In this document: in pieces, positions 1 through 9,095 of the stretch
How positions within the stretch are numbered: position 1 is the stretch's first letter
Layout of the letters: every line of letters starts with the position of its first letter
Made by a program: the position numbers and the translations under genes
The notes under the pieces: generated by a model
Database searches by the model: none
What the model was told of the DNA's origin: nothing
What the model saw: the letters and a program-made list of their open reading frames with translations, nothing else
Source of the DNA: Synechococcus sp. Cruz-7E5
Lineage (GTDB): Bacteria; Cyanobacteriota; Cyanobacteriia; PCC-6307; Cyanobiaceae
Reading direction: 5' to 3'
NCBI RefSeq assembly: GCF_024345995.1
Contig: NZ_JAGQCE010000006.1
Span: 1-64,000 of the forward strand
Length of the DNA: 64,000 nt

Positions 1-126
1 CAGGAACATTTGGCAGCTTGAAATGGCTGATTCACTGGTCGCTGTATAAATGTGTGTGCGAGCAGCCTACGCGCCTCTAGCTGGCAGCATTCGCATCGAG
101 CCTGCAGTCTGCTTTTTCAGGAGTCC

Positions 127-699
127 CTAAGTGAGCACATTGTCATAGAGGAGGAAGTCGGCCACGCTTCGGTCAGGACGACAGGTCCCCCGCAGGTCAA
201 GTGCTGCACCTTCAGGCAGAAAGCGGTCAGCCAGCAACCTCGCCGCCGATCTCCTGACCAAATACGCAAAAGCTCCCCAGAAATGTGGCTCCCAGCGCAC
301 CCAGAGGATGCGGTGCTTGAGCTGCAGGTTCAGCAAGCGCTCGGTGTGGGCAGGATTGTTCAGGCCCAGTTGAAGGATCTGCCAATCAGGAGGTGCCTTG
401 CTCAGCAATCTGTCGAGGCGAAGTCCGGGCCGAAGCAGGCAGTCGTCCTCCAGGATCAGCGCCGCATCATCCGGATCGCCGGGTTCAGCGCCAATCTCTC
501 GCAGCAGGCGAAGATGACTGGTGAGACACGCCAGCTGCCTGGGCTCGTTCAGCACAGGCAGATCATTCAAAATCGGGGGAAGATCAGCAGGTGTGCAGGC
601 CCTGAAACGAACCGGCTCAAAACCTTCTGCGGTGAGATGCACCCATAGAGCCTCCCGCCGGGTCTGCTCGGATTCAAGATTGATGAAATGGGCTTTCAT
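127..699 (-). CDS. Glycosyltransferase family 25 (LPS-type) protein, possibly 3'-truncated
   Basis: 190 aa. The N-terminus carries the GT25 signature FINLESEQTRRE (res 5-16), followed by a conserved SHLRLLREI helix and an acidic ILEDDCLL motif (DxD-like metal/nucleotide-sugar site, about res 82-89), then WGAFAYLVRRSAARLL. GT25 enzymes add galactose or glucose to lipopolysaccharide or other surface glycans. The gene is last in a minus-strand run (acyltransferase, sulfotransferase, this gene) with a 13 bp gap upstream, so it is probably co-transcribed. The frame stops at TAG (127-129) just after the ADFLLYDNVLT segment, where family members usually continue for some tens of residues; the same frame stays open for about 19 codons past the stop. 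Either the protein is naturally short or it has a recent nonsense change. Confidence 0.8.
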   Translation of the reverse strand: MKAHFINLESEQTRREALWVHLTAEGFEPVRFRACTPADLPPILNDLPVLNEPRQLACLTSHLRLLREIGAEPGDPDDAALILEDDCLLRPGLRLDRLLSKAPPDWQILQLGLNNPAHTERLLNLQLKHRILWVRWEPHFWGAFAYLVRRSAARLLADRFLPEGAALDLRGTCRPDRSVADFLLYDNVLT

Positions 700-712
700 C
701 TAAAAGGCAGTC

Positions 713-1564
713 TCATGTCTTCGCAACAGCAGGGTAACGACCAGGGAAACGCGCTTCCAGGATCGCATAAACGCTGGCCAACTGTTGATGGCCTTGGAGA
801 AGGCGGTCCGGCGTCAGTCTCAGGTCAGACTGGTCTGCATTGGGCCGCCTGTGGAAATCAGGATCGGTGAAGCGAACACCAAGAAAATTGGTGATCTGGC
901 GGATCGAGCACTCCTGAAAGAGGGATTCGTAAAATTCAATCAGGACATCGGCAGGCGCGAAGGCTGCATCAATGGCAGCAAGGGTTCTGCCGTAATCGGA
1001 GCGATAGCCGCCAGGCAAACCTCCGTCCTGGAGGGCTTCATCGTAGAGGGCCAGAGGATCGCGCCCATAGCCGGGCGACCAGGAGGCGCGGGAGTGGTGC
1101 TTGCACATCGAGAATAAACGCTCCACGGGATCGCGGATCAGGTAGATCACCCTCAGGCGGAAATGGGGCGCCAGCAGATTCCTCACCTCACGCAGCTGAT
1201 CGGCGCTGAGCCCGCAATAGGATGGGGTGATGTCACCCACAACATGGTGTTCCCTGGCCAGGGTGATGAAATGATCCCGGTAAGCCTGAAGATCCAGGCC
1301 CATCAGGCTGTAGCGAAGCACTTGGACCAGATCCCGGTTGAGCTTCTCATTCGGCCCATTCTTGTGATAGTCCTGCATCAACAGGGCCAGCCTTCTGAAC
1401 CGCATCAGCTGGGCATTGGGCTCCAGGCCGAAATAGGAATCGAGCACGTGGTACTCCTTTCGACCACCGAACTGCACGAGGCCGTTCACGCTCAGATAGT
1501 CGTGCAGCCAGGTGGTTCCCGCCTTCTGGGCACCAAGTCCTAAGAGAAATGTAGGTCGAGCCAT
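713..1564 (-). CDS. Sulfotransferase family protein
   Basis: 283 aa starting at ATG 1564, 5 bp after the stop of the acyltransferase gene; the longer open frame upstream overlaps that gene and looks non-coding. The 5'-phosphosulfate-binding loop is LGLGAQKAGTTWLHDYL close to the N-terminus, and the 3'-phosphate-binding motif is YLIRDPVERLFSMCKHH in the middle. GDITPSYCGL is also typical of Sulfotransfer_1/3 proteins. These enzymes move sulfate from PAPS to sugars or other acceptors. Neighbouring glycosyltransferases suggest a glycan acceptor, but the substrate cannot be read from the sequence. It sits in a presumed operon between the acyltransferase and the GT25 gene. Confidence 0.85.
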   Translation of the reverse strand: MARPTFLLGLGAQKAGTTWLHDYLSVNGLVQFGGRKEYHVLDSYFGLEPNAQLMRFRRLALLMQDYHKNGPNEKLNRDLVQVLRYSLMGLDLQAYRDHFITLAREHHVVGDITPSYCGLSADQLREVRNLLAPHFRLRVIYLIRDPVERLFSMCKHHSRASWSPGYGRDPLALYDEALQDGGLPGGYRSDYGRTLAAIDAAFAPADVLIEFYESLFQECSIRQITNFLGVRFTDPDFHRRPNADQSDLRLTPDRLLQGHQQLASVYAILEARFPGRYPAVAKT

Positions 1565-1569
1565 CCGTG

Positions 1570-2739
1570 TCAGCGCAGATACCTGCGCAGGCTCAGAAAT
1601 GGTTTCTCCAGCACCCACCAGGCCAGCCAGGACAACCCGATCGACACGGCCAGATAGGCCAGAAAGGGGGCCAGGCCAGGCGCTGGGCCCACGAACCAGT
1701 GGTGCAGTGGCAGATGCAACAGGTAGAGGCTGTAGCTCACCGTGGAGAGGGTCCTGATCGGCAGCACCAGGGGTGCCCAGAGCATCGTGAAGCTGAACGG
1801 CCAGAGGGCAAGCAGGAACCAGCAGCTCAGCAGGCCCGACAGTGGATAGCCCAGCACCGCCAGGCACTGCCAGCCCAGCGTTTCGGAGATCCAGCCCAGA
1901 TCCCCCTGCTGGCGCAGGACCAGGCTGAACAGCATCATCACCGCCAGGCAGGCGGCAAGATACCGCCAGGTTCCCTGACTCAGACGTTGGAACAGGGCCG
2001 GTGCCGCCGCCGCCGCCAGGGCCAACAGGGCCCCGTAGGCCAGGGAGTCGAGTTGCAGCGTCAGCACCTTCTTAAGCACCCCCCAGCTGGGGTCGGGCCC
2101 TGCGACATAACGAAGCCGCACAGCCATCGATATCACGATCACCGCCACCACCACTGCCGTGGAGATCCAGAGCACCACCCGCCGATCGGGTGGACGGCGC
2201 CACAGGCCCACAACCACCAGGCCGATCACACCGAGAATCAGATAGGACCATTCCTCGATCACCAGGCTCCAGGCCACCTCCAGCAAGCTCGGCTCCACGG
2301 AAGTGAGGCTGTGCAGAAACAGGGCATTGCGCCACACCACCTCTCCAGCCCAGCGGCCCGGCTGGAGCACCACCAGGGCGGCCAGCACCATCCAGTAAGT
2401 GGGCACCGTGCGCAGCCAGCGGCGCAACAGAAAGGTGACGGACCCCTTGCGGGAATGCCTGAGGATCACCTGCAGCACCTCCCGGCCGATCAGGTAGCCA
2501 CTCATGGCGAAGAAGATCCGTACGCCCCACCAGCCGGGGCGCAGAAAAGCGGGGTTGGCGTAAGGCCGCCAGGGTTCCGGCAGCAGATCGATGCCATGGA
2601 CCCACAACACCAGGAATGTGGCCGCGGCCCTGGCCAGCTCCAGACCCTCGATCCAGCGTGCGGGGGCAGCTGCCTGGATAGTGCGGTCGCAGGGTTGGGG
2701 CTGCTGCAGCGCCAGGGAGACCATCAGCCCTTCATCCAT
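1570..2739 (-). CDS. Acyltransferase 3 family membrane protein (OafA/YrhL-like)
   Basis: 389 aa integral membrane protein with about ten hydrophobic segments. Family features are visible in order: LELARAAATFLVLWVHG (catalytic-type His in TM1), the WGVRIFFAMSGYLIGREVL block, the RRWLRTVPTYW arginine motif, and EVAWSLVIEEWSYL. Such proteins O-acetylate or O-acylate surface polysaccharides in the inner membrane. It is the first gene of a three-gene minus-strand group (acyltransferase, sulfotransferase, GT25), consistent with decoration of a cell-surface glycan. The start is ATG at 2739; an internal ATG five codons later is possible. An open frame from upstream ends inside its first codons (stop at 2724-2726). 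Confidence 0.85.
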   Translation of the reverse strand: MDEGLMVSLALQQPQPCDRTIQAAAPARWIEGLELARAAATFLVLWVHGIDLLPEPWRPYANPAFLRPGWWGVRIFFAMSGYLIGREVLQVILRHSRKGSVTFLLRRWLRTVPTYWMVLAALVVLQPGRWAGEVVWRNALFLHSLTSVEPSLLEVAWSLVIEEWSYLILGVIGLVVVGLWRRPPDRRVVLWISTAVVVAVIVISMAVRLRYVAGPDPSWGVLKKVLTLQLDSLAYGALLALAAAAAPALFQRLSQGTWRYLAACLAVMMLFSLVLRQQGDLGWISETLGWQCLAVLGYPLSGLLSCWFLLALWPFSFTMLWAPLVLPIRTLSTVSYSLYLLHLPLHHWFVGPAPGLAPFLAYLAVSIGLSWLAWWVLEKPFLSLRRYLR

Positions 2740-3207
2740 TGCGGGCCATCCTGCATGAACCGGCCGTCTCGCAGAGAGTTCTTGGTCAGGTGAGCATGAA
2801 GGTCATATCCGCCAGGTCAGCACAGCGGAATTCATCCCTTGGCGTCCTGCAGCGGTTGCAGGGCTTCCCTGAGCACACCTGCGTCAACGCGGCAACCAGG
2901 CGAATCCGGCACAACCACAAGCAAAGTGCGTTGGTTGTCGGCATATCAGAGGCTGGGGACGAAGGCTCGAGTCTTCCTCACCAGTGCAAGTCCGGCCGGC
3001 CAGACTGGCCTCGCTGAGCTGCAGCTCCCGTCAAAGCCACGACTCCTAAATCAACTCACTGGCTCTGGCAAAGAGGTCAGGCTGGTAGCCGTCCGCGTCA
3101 ATGCCGCTCTTGTGATGCGTACGGAAAGCCACGCCAGATTGGCACCTGGTGTAAGTGATCACCTGGTCATATTGATGGAGTAGACGTCCATCGCAGGGCG
3201 CGGGCCC
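2740..3207. other. 468 bp intergenic stretch without an intact gene; possible gene debris on the minus strand
   Basis: No complete gene is visible. The stretch must hold the promoter for the acyltransferase gene. On the minus strand, a 53-codon open stretch without a start codon lies directly behind the sulfotransferase stop (3046-3207) and includes the peptide GIDADGYQPDLFARASELI. A +1 shift leads to a second frame with three in-frame stops that ends at 2724 inside the acyltransferase start. This could be a decayed gene, but the number of stops is close to chance for this base composition, so the claim is weak. No homolog was recognised. Confidence 0.35.
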
Positions 3208-3978
3208 TCACCGCATCCGCACCGTAGGCGGCTCCCAGCTGATGCCGCAGTCGCGGGCCATGGCTTGGTAGGTGGAATCCAGCTGCGCACGCAGCCGCTG
3301 CCTCACCGCCGCCGGCACCGCCAGCGCCTCACCGCCGCCGGCATTGGCCACCGCCGGCGCCGGTGGCTGCCAGGGCGCCAGCTCCAGAAACGTCAGCAGC
3401 CGGCGCCAGAGCTCCGGGCTGCCGGCAAAGAGATCTTCGCTGCGCAGCACCAGCAGCTGCTCGGGGGCAAACAGTGCCTGGTAGCGCGCCAGCTGCTGCT
3501 CGTAGCGGCTGCGGCTCACGTAGCTGTGCTCCTGGTGGCTGCGGTGGCGTCCCCCATCGGCGCGCAGCACCTGCTCGGCGCCCGCCAGCCGCTCCGGCTC
3601 GGCCGCCAGGGCCTCCTCCAGCTCCAGGGGTTCGAACCCCAGGCGCCTGGAGTGGAAGTACTGCGAGAGCGCACGGTCCACAGGGTCCCGCAGCAGCACG
3701 ATCAGACGGACCTCGGGCAGCAGGGCCTGAATCCGGCGCGGTGCCTCTGGATGGAAGATGTAGTAAGGCGTGATGTCGCCGCAGAGCGAGCCTGGCGGAG
3801 CATCAGCGAACCGGGCGGCGTACCAGGCGGGTCCGCGCTCGTGGTGCAGACTGAAATAGTGCAGTTCCTTGACCGGCGGCAGGTGAACCTGGGGATGGGA
3901 GGACAACCATCCGTGCAGCGTGGTGGTACCCCCTTTTTGCACCCCCAGCCCCAGAAAAACCGGGAGAGATCCTTCCAT
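3208..3978 (-). CDS. Sulfotransferase family protein (heparan-type)
   Basis: 256 aa. FLGLGVQKGGTTTLHGWLS (res 8-26) is the PAPS 5'-phosphosulfate loop; VKELHYFS and GDITPYYIFHP are the usual following motifs; RLIVLLRDPVDRALSQYFH is the 3'-phosphate-binding motif. The layout resembles NDST/heparan-type sulfotransferases used by bacteria on surface polysaccharides or Nod-like glycans. The gene is divergently arranged from the 4011 gene with only 32 bp between start codons, so the two probably share a compact divergent promoter region. GC content and codon use match the surrounding genes. Confidence 0.87.
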   Translation of the reverse strand: MEGSLPVFLGLGVQKGGTTTLHGWLSSHPQVHLPPVKELHYFSLHHERGPAWYAARFADAPPGSLCGDITPYYIFHPEAPRRIQALLPEVRLIVLLRDPVDRALSQYFHSRRLGFEPLELEEALAAEPERLAGAEQVLRADGGRHRSHQEHSYVSRSRYEQQLARYQALFAPEQLLVLRSEDLFAGSPELWRRLLTFLELAPWQPPAPAVANAGGGEALAVPAAVRQRLRAQLDSTYQAMARDCGISWEPPTVRMR

Positions 3979-4010
3979 ACACTCACCCCTCGGGAACGGA
4001 GCTGCGGAGC

Positions 4011-4646
4011 ATGATCATCGCCGAGCGATTCCTCTGGCTCCACCTCCCCAAGACGGGGGGCACCTCGATGAACCGCCTGTTCCGCACCTGGGCCTTTCCC
4101 GGCATCAGCATCGATCCCGACGGCGATCGCGCCAAGCACGACTCCATCGCCCTGCGTGAAGCAGGGGAGGACTGGCGGGCAGGATCGCGGCGGCGTTTCA
4201 TCACCATCCGGCGGCTGGACAGCTGGCTGTTGAGCGACTGGCAGCACAAGCGGCGGCACCTGTCCCTGCCGGATCTTGCCTTCGAGCCGGTCCAGCAGGG
4301 CCTCTTTTATTCATTGCGCCTCGGTGGGGTCTGGGTGGCCGCCGACTGGTGGCTGCGCTATTTCGAGCTGGACGAGCACGTCACCAGCCTGCGCCTGGAA
4401 CACATCGCCGACGATCTGAACCGGCACCTGCTTCCCCTGCTTCCGGCAGGCACGCGGCGGCTGCAGCCCGAGACCCTGCCCCAGGAGAATGCGGCCCCAC
4501 CGTCGGGCGCCACCACCAGCTCCCAGCTGGAGCCGATCTCCACGGCGGGCCTCTACGCCGTGAATCCACTCTGGGCCGCCTGGGAGCAGCGGGTGTACGG
4601 AACACGACCAGCCAGCTCCACCTTGCTGCGACAAGCCTCGCCATGA
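4011..4646 (+). CDS. Small sulfotransferase-like P-loop protein
   Basis: 211 aa. FLWLHLPKTGGTSMNRLF (res 7-24) is the P-loop seen in sulfotransferase family 2 and related glycan sulfotransferases (consensus PKTGGTS). The middle contains FITIRRLDSWLLSDW, a likely counterpart of the PAPS 3'-phosphate motif (R-x(n)-S). The C-terminus is short and Ser/Ala/Pro-rich. It begins 32 bp from a divergent sulfotransferase gene, and its TGA overlaps the next gene's ATG (ATGA), so translation of the two is probably coupled. Acceptor unknown; a surface glycan is likely from context. Confidence 0.72.
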   Translation: MIIAERFLWLHLPKTGGTSMNRLFRTWAFPGISIDPDGDRAKHDSIALREAGEDWRAGSRRRFITIRRLDSWLLSDWQHKRRHLSLPDLAFEPVQQGLFYSLRLGGVWVAADWWLRYFELDEHVTSLRLEHIADDLNRHLLPLLPAGTRRLQPETLPQENAAPPSGATTSSQLEPISTAGLYAVNPLWAAWEQRVYGTRPASSTLLRQASP

Positions 4647-7405
4647 GCGGATCCGGGCGCGCACCCCTGATCCTGCTGCTCGGCATGCACCGCAGTGGCA
4701 CCTCCCTGCTCGGGTCCCTGCTGCCGGCGCTGGGGGTCGCCGTGCCCGGCAAGCTCATCGATGGGGACCCGCACAACCCCGAGGGCTATTACGAGCGGGA
4801 AGACATCACGGCCCTTCAGGAGCAGCTGCTGATCGATCTGGGGCGATGGTGGCCCAGCGCGGATGGAGTACTCCCCCTGCCCGCCGGCTGGCTGGAGGCG
4901 CCCGCCACCCGCACGGTCCGGGAGAGGCTGCTGGAGATCCTCGTCAGCGAGCAGCGCCACCAGGTCGGGCCCTGGGCCGTTAAGGATCCCCGCACGAGCC
5001 TGCTGTTGCCGCTGTGGCGCGAGGTGGCCGGCCAACTGGATCTGCCCCTGCGTCTGGTGCCTGGGGTGCGCGATCCAGCCGAGGTGATGCTGTCCCTGGT
5101 GCGCCGGGACGGCCAGGCAGCAGGAATGACCCCGTGGCGGGCCCAGCAGCTCTGGTGGAAGCACAACCGGCAGGTGTTGCTTGATGGCGCGGGCCTGCCG
5201 ATGCTGCTCATCGACTACGACGCCTGGTTCGAGCCGAACGCAGCCGAGCGGCAGCTGGATCGGCTGGCCCGGTTCTGCGGGCTGGAAACGACACCCTCGC
5301 TGCAGCGGGCCGAGGCCCTGGGGCGGATCCGGCCCGAACATCGCCGCAACCTGCCGCAGGATCGCCTGCCCCTGCCCCTCCACCACCAGGTGCGCCGGCT
5401 TCACAGGCAGCTCCAGGCCCTGTCAGCCCTCCAGGGGGCGTCCGGGGAGCGGCGACGGGAGCGGCTGCGCTCGGCTCTCGCCCCATCGCAATTGGAGGTC
5501 CTCCAGCCCGAGCGCAGCCCCAGCAGCAGGCTGCGCTCGGGCTGGAGCAGGGTCTGGAGCCGGCCGGATCCCCCTGCCGGCGAGCCAGCGGTGGCCCCTG
5601 CCTTCCATCCCTGGCGCGCCGCGGCCCTGGCCTGCGCCGGGGGCGACCCCGCTGCGGGGGAAGCCCGGCTGCAGCACTGGTTGAAGCACGGACTGGGCGC
5701 CCCCGATCTGCAGCAGATCCGCCGGGCTCCGGCCGAAGGCTTCCCGGAGCGCCCCCCGGAGCGCGACCCTGGCGCCCAATGGCCGCGCCGCTGCCGGGTG
5801 GTGGCTCTGGGCAGCCATCTCAGGGACTGGACCCTGCATGCCTGGCTGCAGCACTGCCCTCTACCGGAAGGCTTCGAGCCCCTGGACCCGGATCAGGACG
5901 ACACAGGCAACGAGGCGGCGGTGGCTCTGCAGTTGCGCGAGCTGCCCAGCGGAGCCGAGAGCCTGGCGCTGGTGGCCTGGTGCGCCTTTCCCCTGGTGCT
6001 GGATCCCGACCCGGAGAGGGTCATTCTGCTCCAGCGGCTGGGAATCCAGGCCCATCCCCTGGAGCCCGGCGAGGGCGCAGCGGGCTGGCTGGGACGCGAG
6101 GGTGATCTGCAGGCAGCCAGTGCCAGGCTGGGCCTGCCGCCCCCAGGGGCGCTGCGAGCCGGCCTGGGGGCTGGCAGCGCGGGGCAGAGCACCGTGCTGC
6201 TCTGCCTCGGAACAGCTGGAGAAGCCTGGGAGCAGGAGCTGGAACCGGGGTCGGATCCATCCCTGGTCTGTCTCCCCGGCTTCGATCAGCTGGAGCTGAA
6301 AACGGTGGAGGAGGCCAGGCTGCTGGCCAGCTGGCTGGATGCGGCATCACGGCTGGGGCTCCAGCTGGTGCGCATCGATCCATGGGAGGGTGCCGACGCC
6401 TCCTTCAACGGAGAGGTCGCGGCGCGGGCTTGGAGGGCCCTGCGGCCGCCGGATCTGCCGCCGCAAGGTCCAGTCCCTGGGGCGCAGTGGCTGCCAACCC
6501 AATACTTCAGTGCTCCGTTATGCCCCTCGGAGCTGCGGGAAGAGCTGAGCTGGCGCTGGAGCGGCTGCCCGGAGCCACTCCCCCCCATCACGCCCCAGCC
6601 CGAGGCCAGCGTTCTTTGGCAGGGGGGCCGGGGTGACGTCCCCCCAAGGGCAAGCGTCTGCATCAGCCTGTTCAACTACGCCGATCGGATCCTCGAGGCC
6701 CTGGAGAGTGTTCACGGCCAGAGCGCCGCGCAGCTCGAGCTGATCGTCGTGGACGATGCCTCGAGCGATGGGGGAGCGGCGCTGGTGCGGACCTGGCTGG
6801 AAACGCACGGCGACCGCTTCAGCCGCTGCCAGCTGCTGGAACATGACCGCAACGGTGGCCTGGCGGCGGCAAGGAACACAGCCTTCGCTGCCACCGCAGC
6901 ACCCTGGTGCTTCGTTCTAGATGCCGACAACGCCCTGCATCCCCGGGCCGTGGCAGCCTGCCTCGCGGTGGCGGAAGCCTCGCCGGCGGATACCGTCGTG
7001 GTCCATCCGCTGGTGATGGTGCACCGGCACGGCCCCTCCGACCAGCTCTTGTCCAGATCACTCCTGAGCCGGATCAGCTGGCAGCGCGGATGGCTGGAAG
7101 GCGGCAATCAGATCGATGCCATGGCCCTGATCCGGCGCTCGGCCTGGGAAACGGTGGGCGGCTACACCCACATCGAGGGCGGCTGGGAGGATTACGACTT
7201 CTGGTGCCAGTTGATCGAGGCCGGATTTCACGGTGTGCTCTGTCCCCAGATTCTGGCGATCTACCGAAGCCATGATCAGTCGATGACCGCCACTTCGACC
7301 CGGCGCGGGCTCAGGCGGATCAGCCGGCTGCTTCAGCACCGTCATCCCTGGCTGGAGCTGCCATGGGCCGTCCACGACCCGTTCAAGCCGGCCATGCAGC
7401 CATGA
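4643..7405 (+). CDS. Sulfotransferase-GT2 glycosyltransferase fusion protein
   Basis: 920 aa from ATG 4643, chosen because it overlaps the upstream TGA and gives a clean P-loop start; the open frame extends further upstream only over the preceding gene. N-terminal part: LLLGMHRSGTSLLGSLL (res 11-27), then GDPHNPEGYYE and KDPRTSLLLPLW, typical of sulfotransferase-like P-loop proteins. C-terminal part (about res 665-905): a GT2 domain with SVCISLFNYADRILEALESV, LIVVDDASSDGG, FVLDADNALHP (DxD) and GGWEDYDFWCQL. The 350-400 residues between them include no domain I recognise. One chain could therefore both transfer sugar and sulfate. It is followed, with a 4 bp overlap, by a GT4 gene. Confidence 0.85.
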   Translation: MSGSGRAPLILLLGMHRSGTSLLGSLLPALGVAVPGKLIDGDPHNPEGYYEREDITALQEQLLIDLGRWWPSADGVLPLPAGWLEAPATRTVRERLLEILVSEQRHQVGPWAVKDPRTSLLLPLWREVAGQLDLPLRLVPGVRDPAEVMLSLVRRDGQAAGMTPWRAQQLWWKHNRQVLLDGAGLPMLLIDYDAWFEPNAAERQLDRLARFCGLETTPSLQRAEALGRIRPEHRRNLPQDRLPLPLHHQVRRLHRQLQALSALQGASGERRRERLRSALAPSQLEVLQPERSPSSRLRSGWSRVWSRPDPPAGEPAVAPAFHPWRAAALACAGGDPAAGEARLQHWLKHGLGAPDLQQIRRAPAEGFPERPPERDPGAQWPRRCRVVALGSHLRDWTLHAWLQHCPLPEGFEPLDPDQDDTGNEAAVALQLRELPSGAESLALVAWCAFPLVLDPDPERVILLQRLGIQAHPLEPGEGAAGWLGREGDLQAASARLGLPPPGALRAGLGAGSAGQSTVLLCLGTAGEAWEQELEPGSDPSLVCLPGFDQLELKTVEEARLLASWLDAASRLGLQLVRIDPWEGADASFNGEVAARAWRALRPPDLPPQGPVPGAQWLPTQYFSAPLCPSELREELSWRWSGCPEPLPPITPQPEASVLWQGGRGDVPPRASVCISLFNYADRILEALESVHGQSAAQLELIVVDDASSDGGAALVRTWLETHGDRFSRCQLLEHDRNGGLAAARNTAFAATAAPWCFVLDADNALHPRAVAACLAVAEASPADTVVVHPLVMVHRHGPSDQLLSRSLLSRISWQRGWLEGGNQIDAMALIRRSAWETVGGYTHIEGGWEDYDFWCQLIEAGFHGVLCPQILAIYRSHDQSMTATSTRRGLRRISRLLQHRHPWLELPWAVHDPFKPAMQP

Positions 7406-9048
7406 CGGCGATCTGGGAGCTGGAGGTGATCCAGCAGCGTGAAACGACGGTGTTCATGACAGGCTGGCTGTTCGACACCCGGAGCCGCACCGAGGAGCTG
7501 GAGCTGGAGCTGGTGGAGCCGGGAGGGCGAGTGGTAGGCAGGATTCCGCTCGCCGCTGGAAAGCCGCGACCCGATGTCAAGGCAGTACACCCGCGGTACC
7601 CGTCCAGCCTCCATTCCGGCTTCGTGGCCGTAGGCGCCTGGCCCCGCAGACCCCGATCCAGCGATCAACTGCGCATCGCCGGGCAGCTGGAGGACGGACG
7701 AGCCGTGGAGGTGACCATCGCCAGCGAACGGTGGCAAGGGGCTTTCGCGACGCAGGGCCGGTGGCATCGCCTGCTGATCGGCCTGCGCACTCTGAGGTAC
7801 TACGCCCGCCGGGCCCTGCTGCTGGTCGCCACCGGGCGCTTCGGCAGTTTGCGGGAGAAGGTCAGCCGTCAGCTGGCGGATCGGCCCCAGGCTCCACTCC
7901 CCACCCCCCCGGCCTGGCAGGCGCTGCTGAAGGGCACAGACCCGGAGGGTGGTGATCCGGAAACCCATCTGATCGTGGATCACCGCCTTGGTGGAGGCGC
8001 CAACCAGTACCGCCAGCGGCTGGTGGACGAGCATCGGGATCGAGGCGCGACGGTGCTGGTTCTGACCTTTCATCTGGCCAGCCTCAGCCCGATGCTGCTG
8101 GTGGAAACGGCCCGGAAGCGCCTGCGGTTTTCACTCGAGAGCACAAGCGAACTGCTGGACGCTCTGGCTGACCAGCCGCTTGCGAGCATCACCTACAACA
8201 CCGCCGTCTCGTTCTCCCAGGCGGAGTCGATCCCGGCTCTGCTGGTGGCGCTGAAACAACAGAGTGGCGCCAGGCTCACAGTCCTGCTGCACGACTACTT
8301 CAGCATCTGTCCCTCCCACTTTCTGCTCGACGCCGACGGGACCTTCTGCAACATCCCCGATCTGGCCACCTGCCGGCGTTGTCTGCCTCGCAATCCCCAC
8401 GGGTTCACGACCCTCTACGGCGGTGATATCGAAACCTGGAGGCAGGCCTGGGCTCCCCTGATCGGTGCTGCGGACACCATCCTCGCCTTCTCTGAAAGCT
8501 CGGCCCAGTTGCTGCGGCGGGCCTATGGGGCCGTCCTCGATGACCGAGCGATCCAGGTGCGGCCCCACACCGTGAACTATCTGCAGGCCCGCAGGATTCC
8601 ATGGCCGGCCCAGGATCAGTTCACGATCGGCATTGTGGGACAGATCGGATTCCACAAGGGTTCGGAGGTGGTGCGCCAACTGGCTGATGCCATCAAGCGC
8701 GCAGGCGGACAGGAACGCATCGTGGTGATCGGCACGCTTGAAAGCCATGCCGATCCAACCATCCTGCGGCAATCAGGTCCCTACACCCACACGGAACTTC
8801 CGGCCCTGATCGAACAGTCGGGGATCACGGTGATGCTGATTCCGTCGATCTGGCCAGAAACATTTTCCTTCGTCGCCGAAGAAGTGATGCAGCTTGATCT
8901 TCCAGTTGCCTGCTTCGACCTGGGGGCCCCGGCCGAGCGCATCAGGCGTTACGCCAAGGGCATTGTCCTGCCATCCAGAGAACCGGATTCCATCCTGGAG
9001 AACCTGCATCGACTGGCCGATGAAACCGCTTCTTCAAGGGATCCCTGA
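7402..9048 (+). CDS. GT4-type glycosyltransferase with an N-terminal beta-rich accessory region
   Basis: 548 aa starting at ATG 7402 inside the ATGA overlap with the previous gene. Residues 1-105 look like a beta-sandwich accessory region (FMTGWLFD, HSGFVAVGAW). After a linker, the glycosyltransferase part begins around DHRLGGGANQYRQRLVDEH. It contains LLHDYFSICPS, a cysteine cluster FCNIPDLATCRRC that could bind metal, FTIGIVGQIGFHKGSEVV at the start of the C-lobe, and the GT4-type nucleotide-sugar region IPSIWPETFSFVAEEVM. It probably builds a surface glycan together with the fused sulfotransferase-GT2 protein. Donor and acceptor are unknown. Confidence 0.82.
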   Translation: MTAIWELEVIQQRETTVFMTGWLFDTRSRTEELELELVEPGGRVVGRIPLAAGKPRPDVKAVHPRYPSSLHSGFVAVGAWPRRPRSSDQLRIAGQLEDGRAVEVTIASERWQGAFATQGRWHRLLIGLRTLRYYARRALLLVATGRFGSLREKVSRQLADRPQAPLPTPPAWQALLKGTDPEGGDPETHLIVDHRLGGGANQYRQRLVDEHRDRGATVLVLTFHLASLSPMLLVETARKRLRFSLESTSELLDALADQPLASITYNTAVSFSQAESIPALLVALKQQSGARLTVLLHDYFSICPSHFLLDADGTFCNIPDLATCRRCLPRNPHGFTTLYGGDIETWRQAWAPLIGAADTILAFSESSAQLLRRAYGAVLDDRAIQVRPHTVNYLQARRIPWPAQDQFTIGIVGQIGFHKGSEVVRQLADAIKRAGGQERIVVIGTLESHADPTILRQSGPYTHTELPALIEQSGITVMLIPSIWPETFSFVAEEVMQLDLPVACFDLGAPAERIRRYAKGIVLPSREPDSILENLHRLADETASSRDP

Positions 9049-9095
9049 ACAGATCCTCGCCAGTCCATCTTCCCCAGCAGCTCCCAACCTCTCAG

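Noticed and set aside
1567-2793. 408-codon plus-strand frame opposite the acyltransferase
   Set aside because: Gln/His-rich translation typical of an antisense shadow of a membrane protein.
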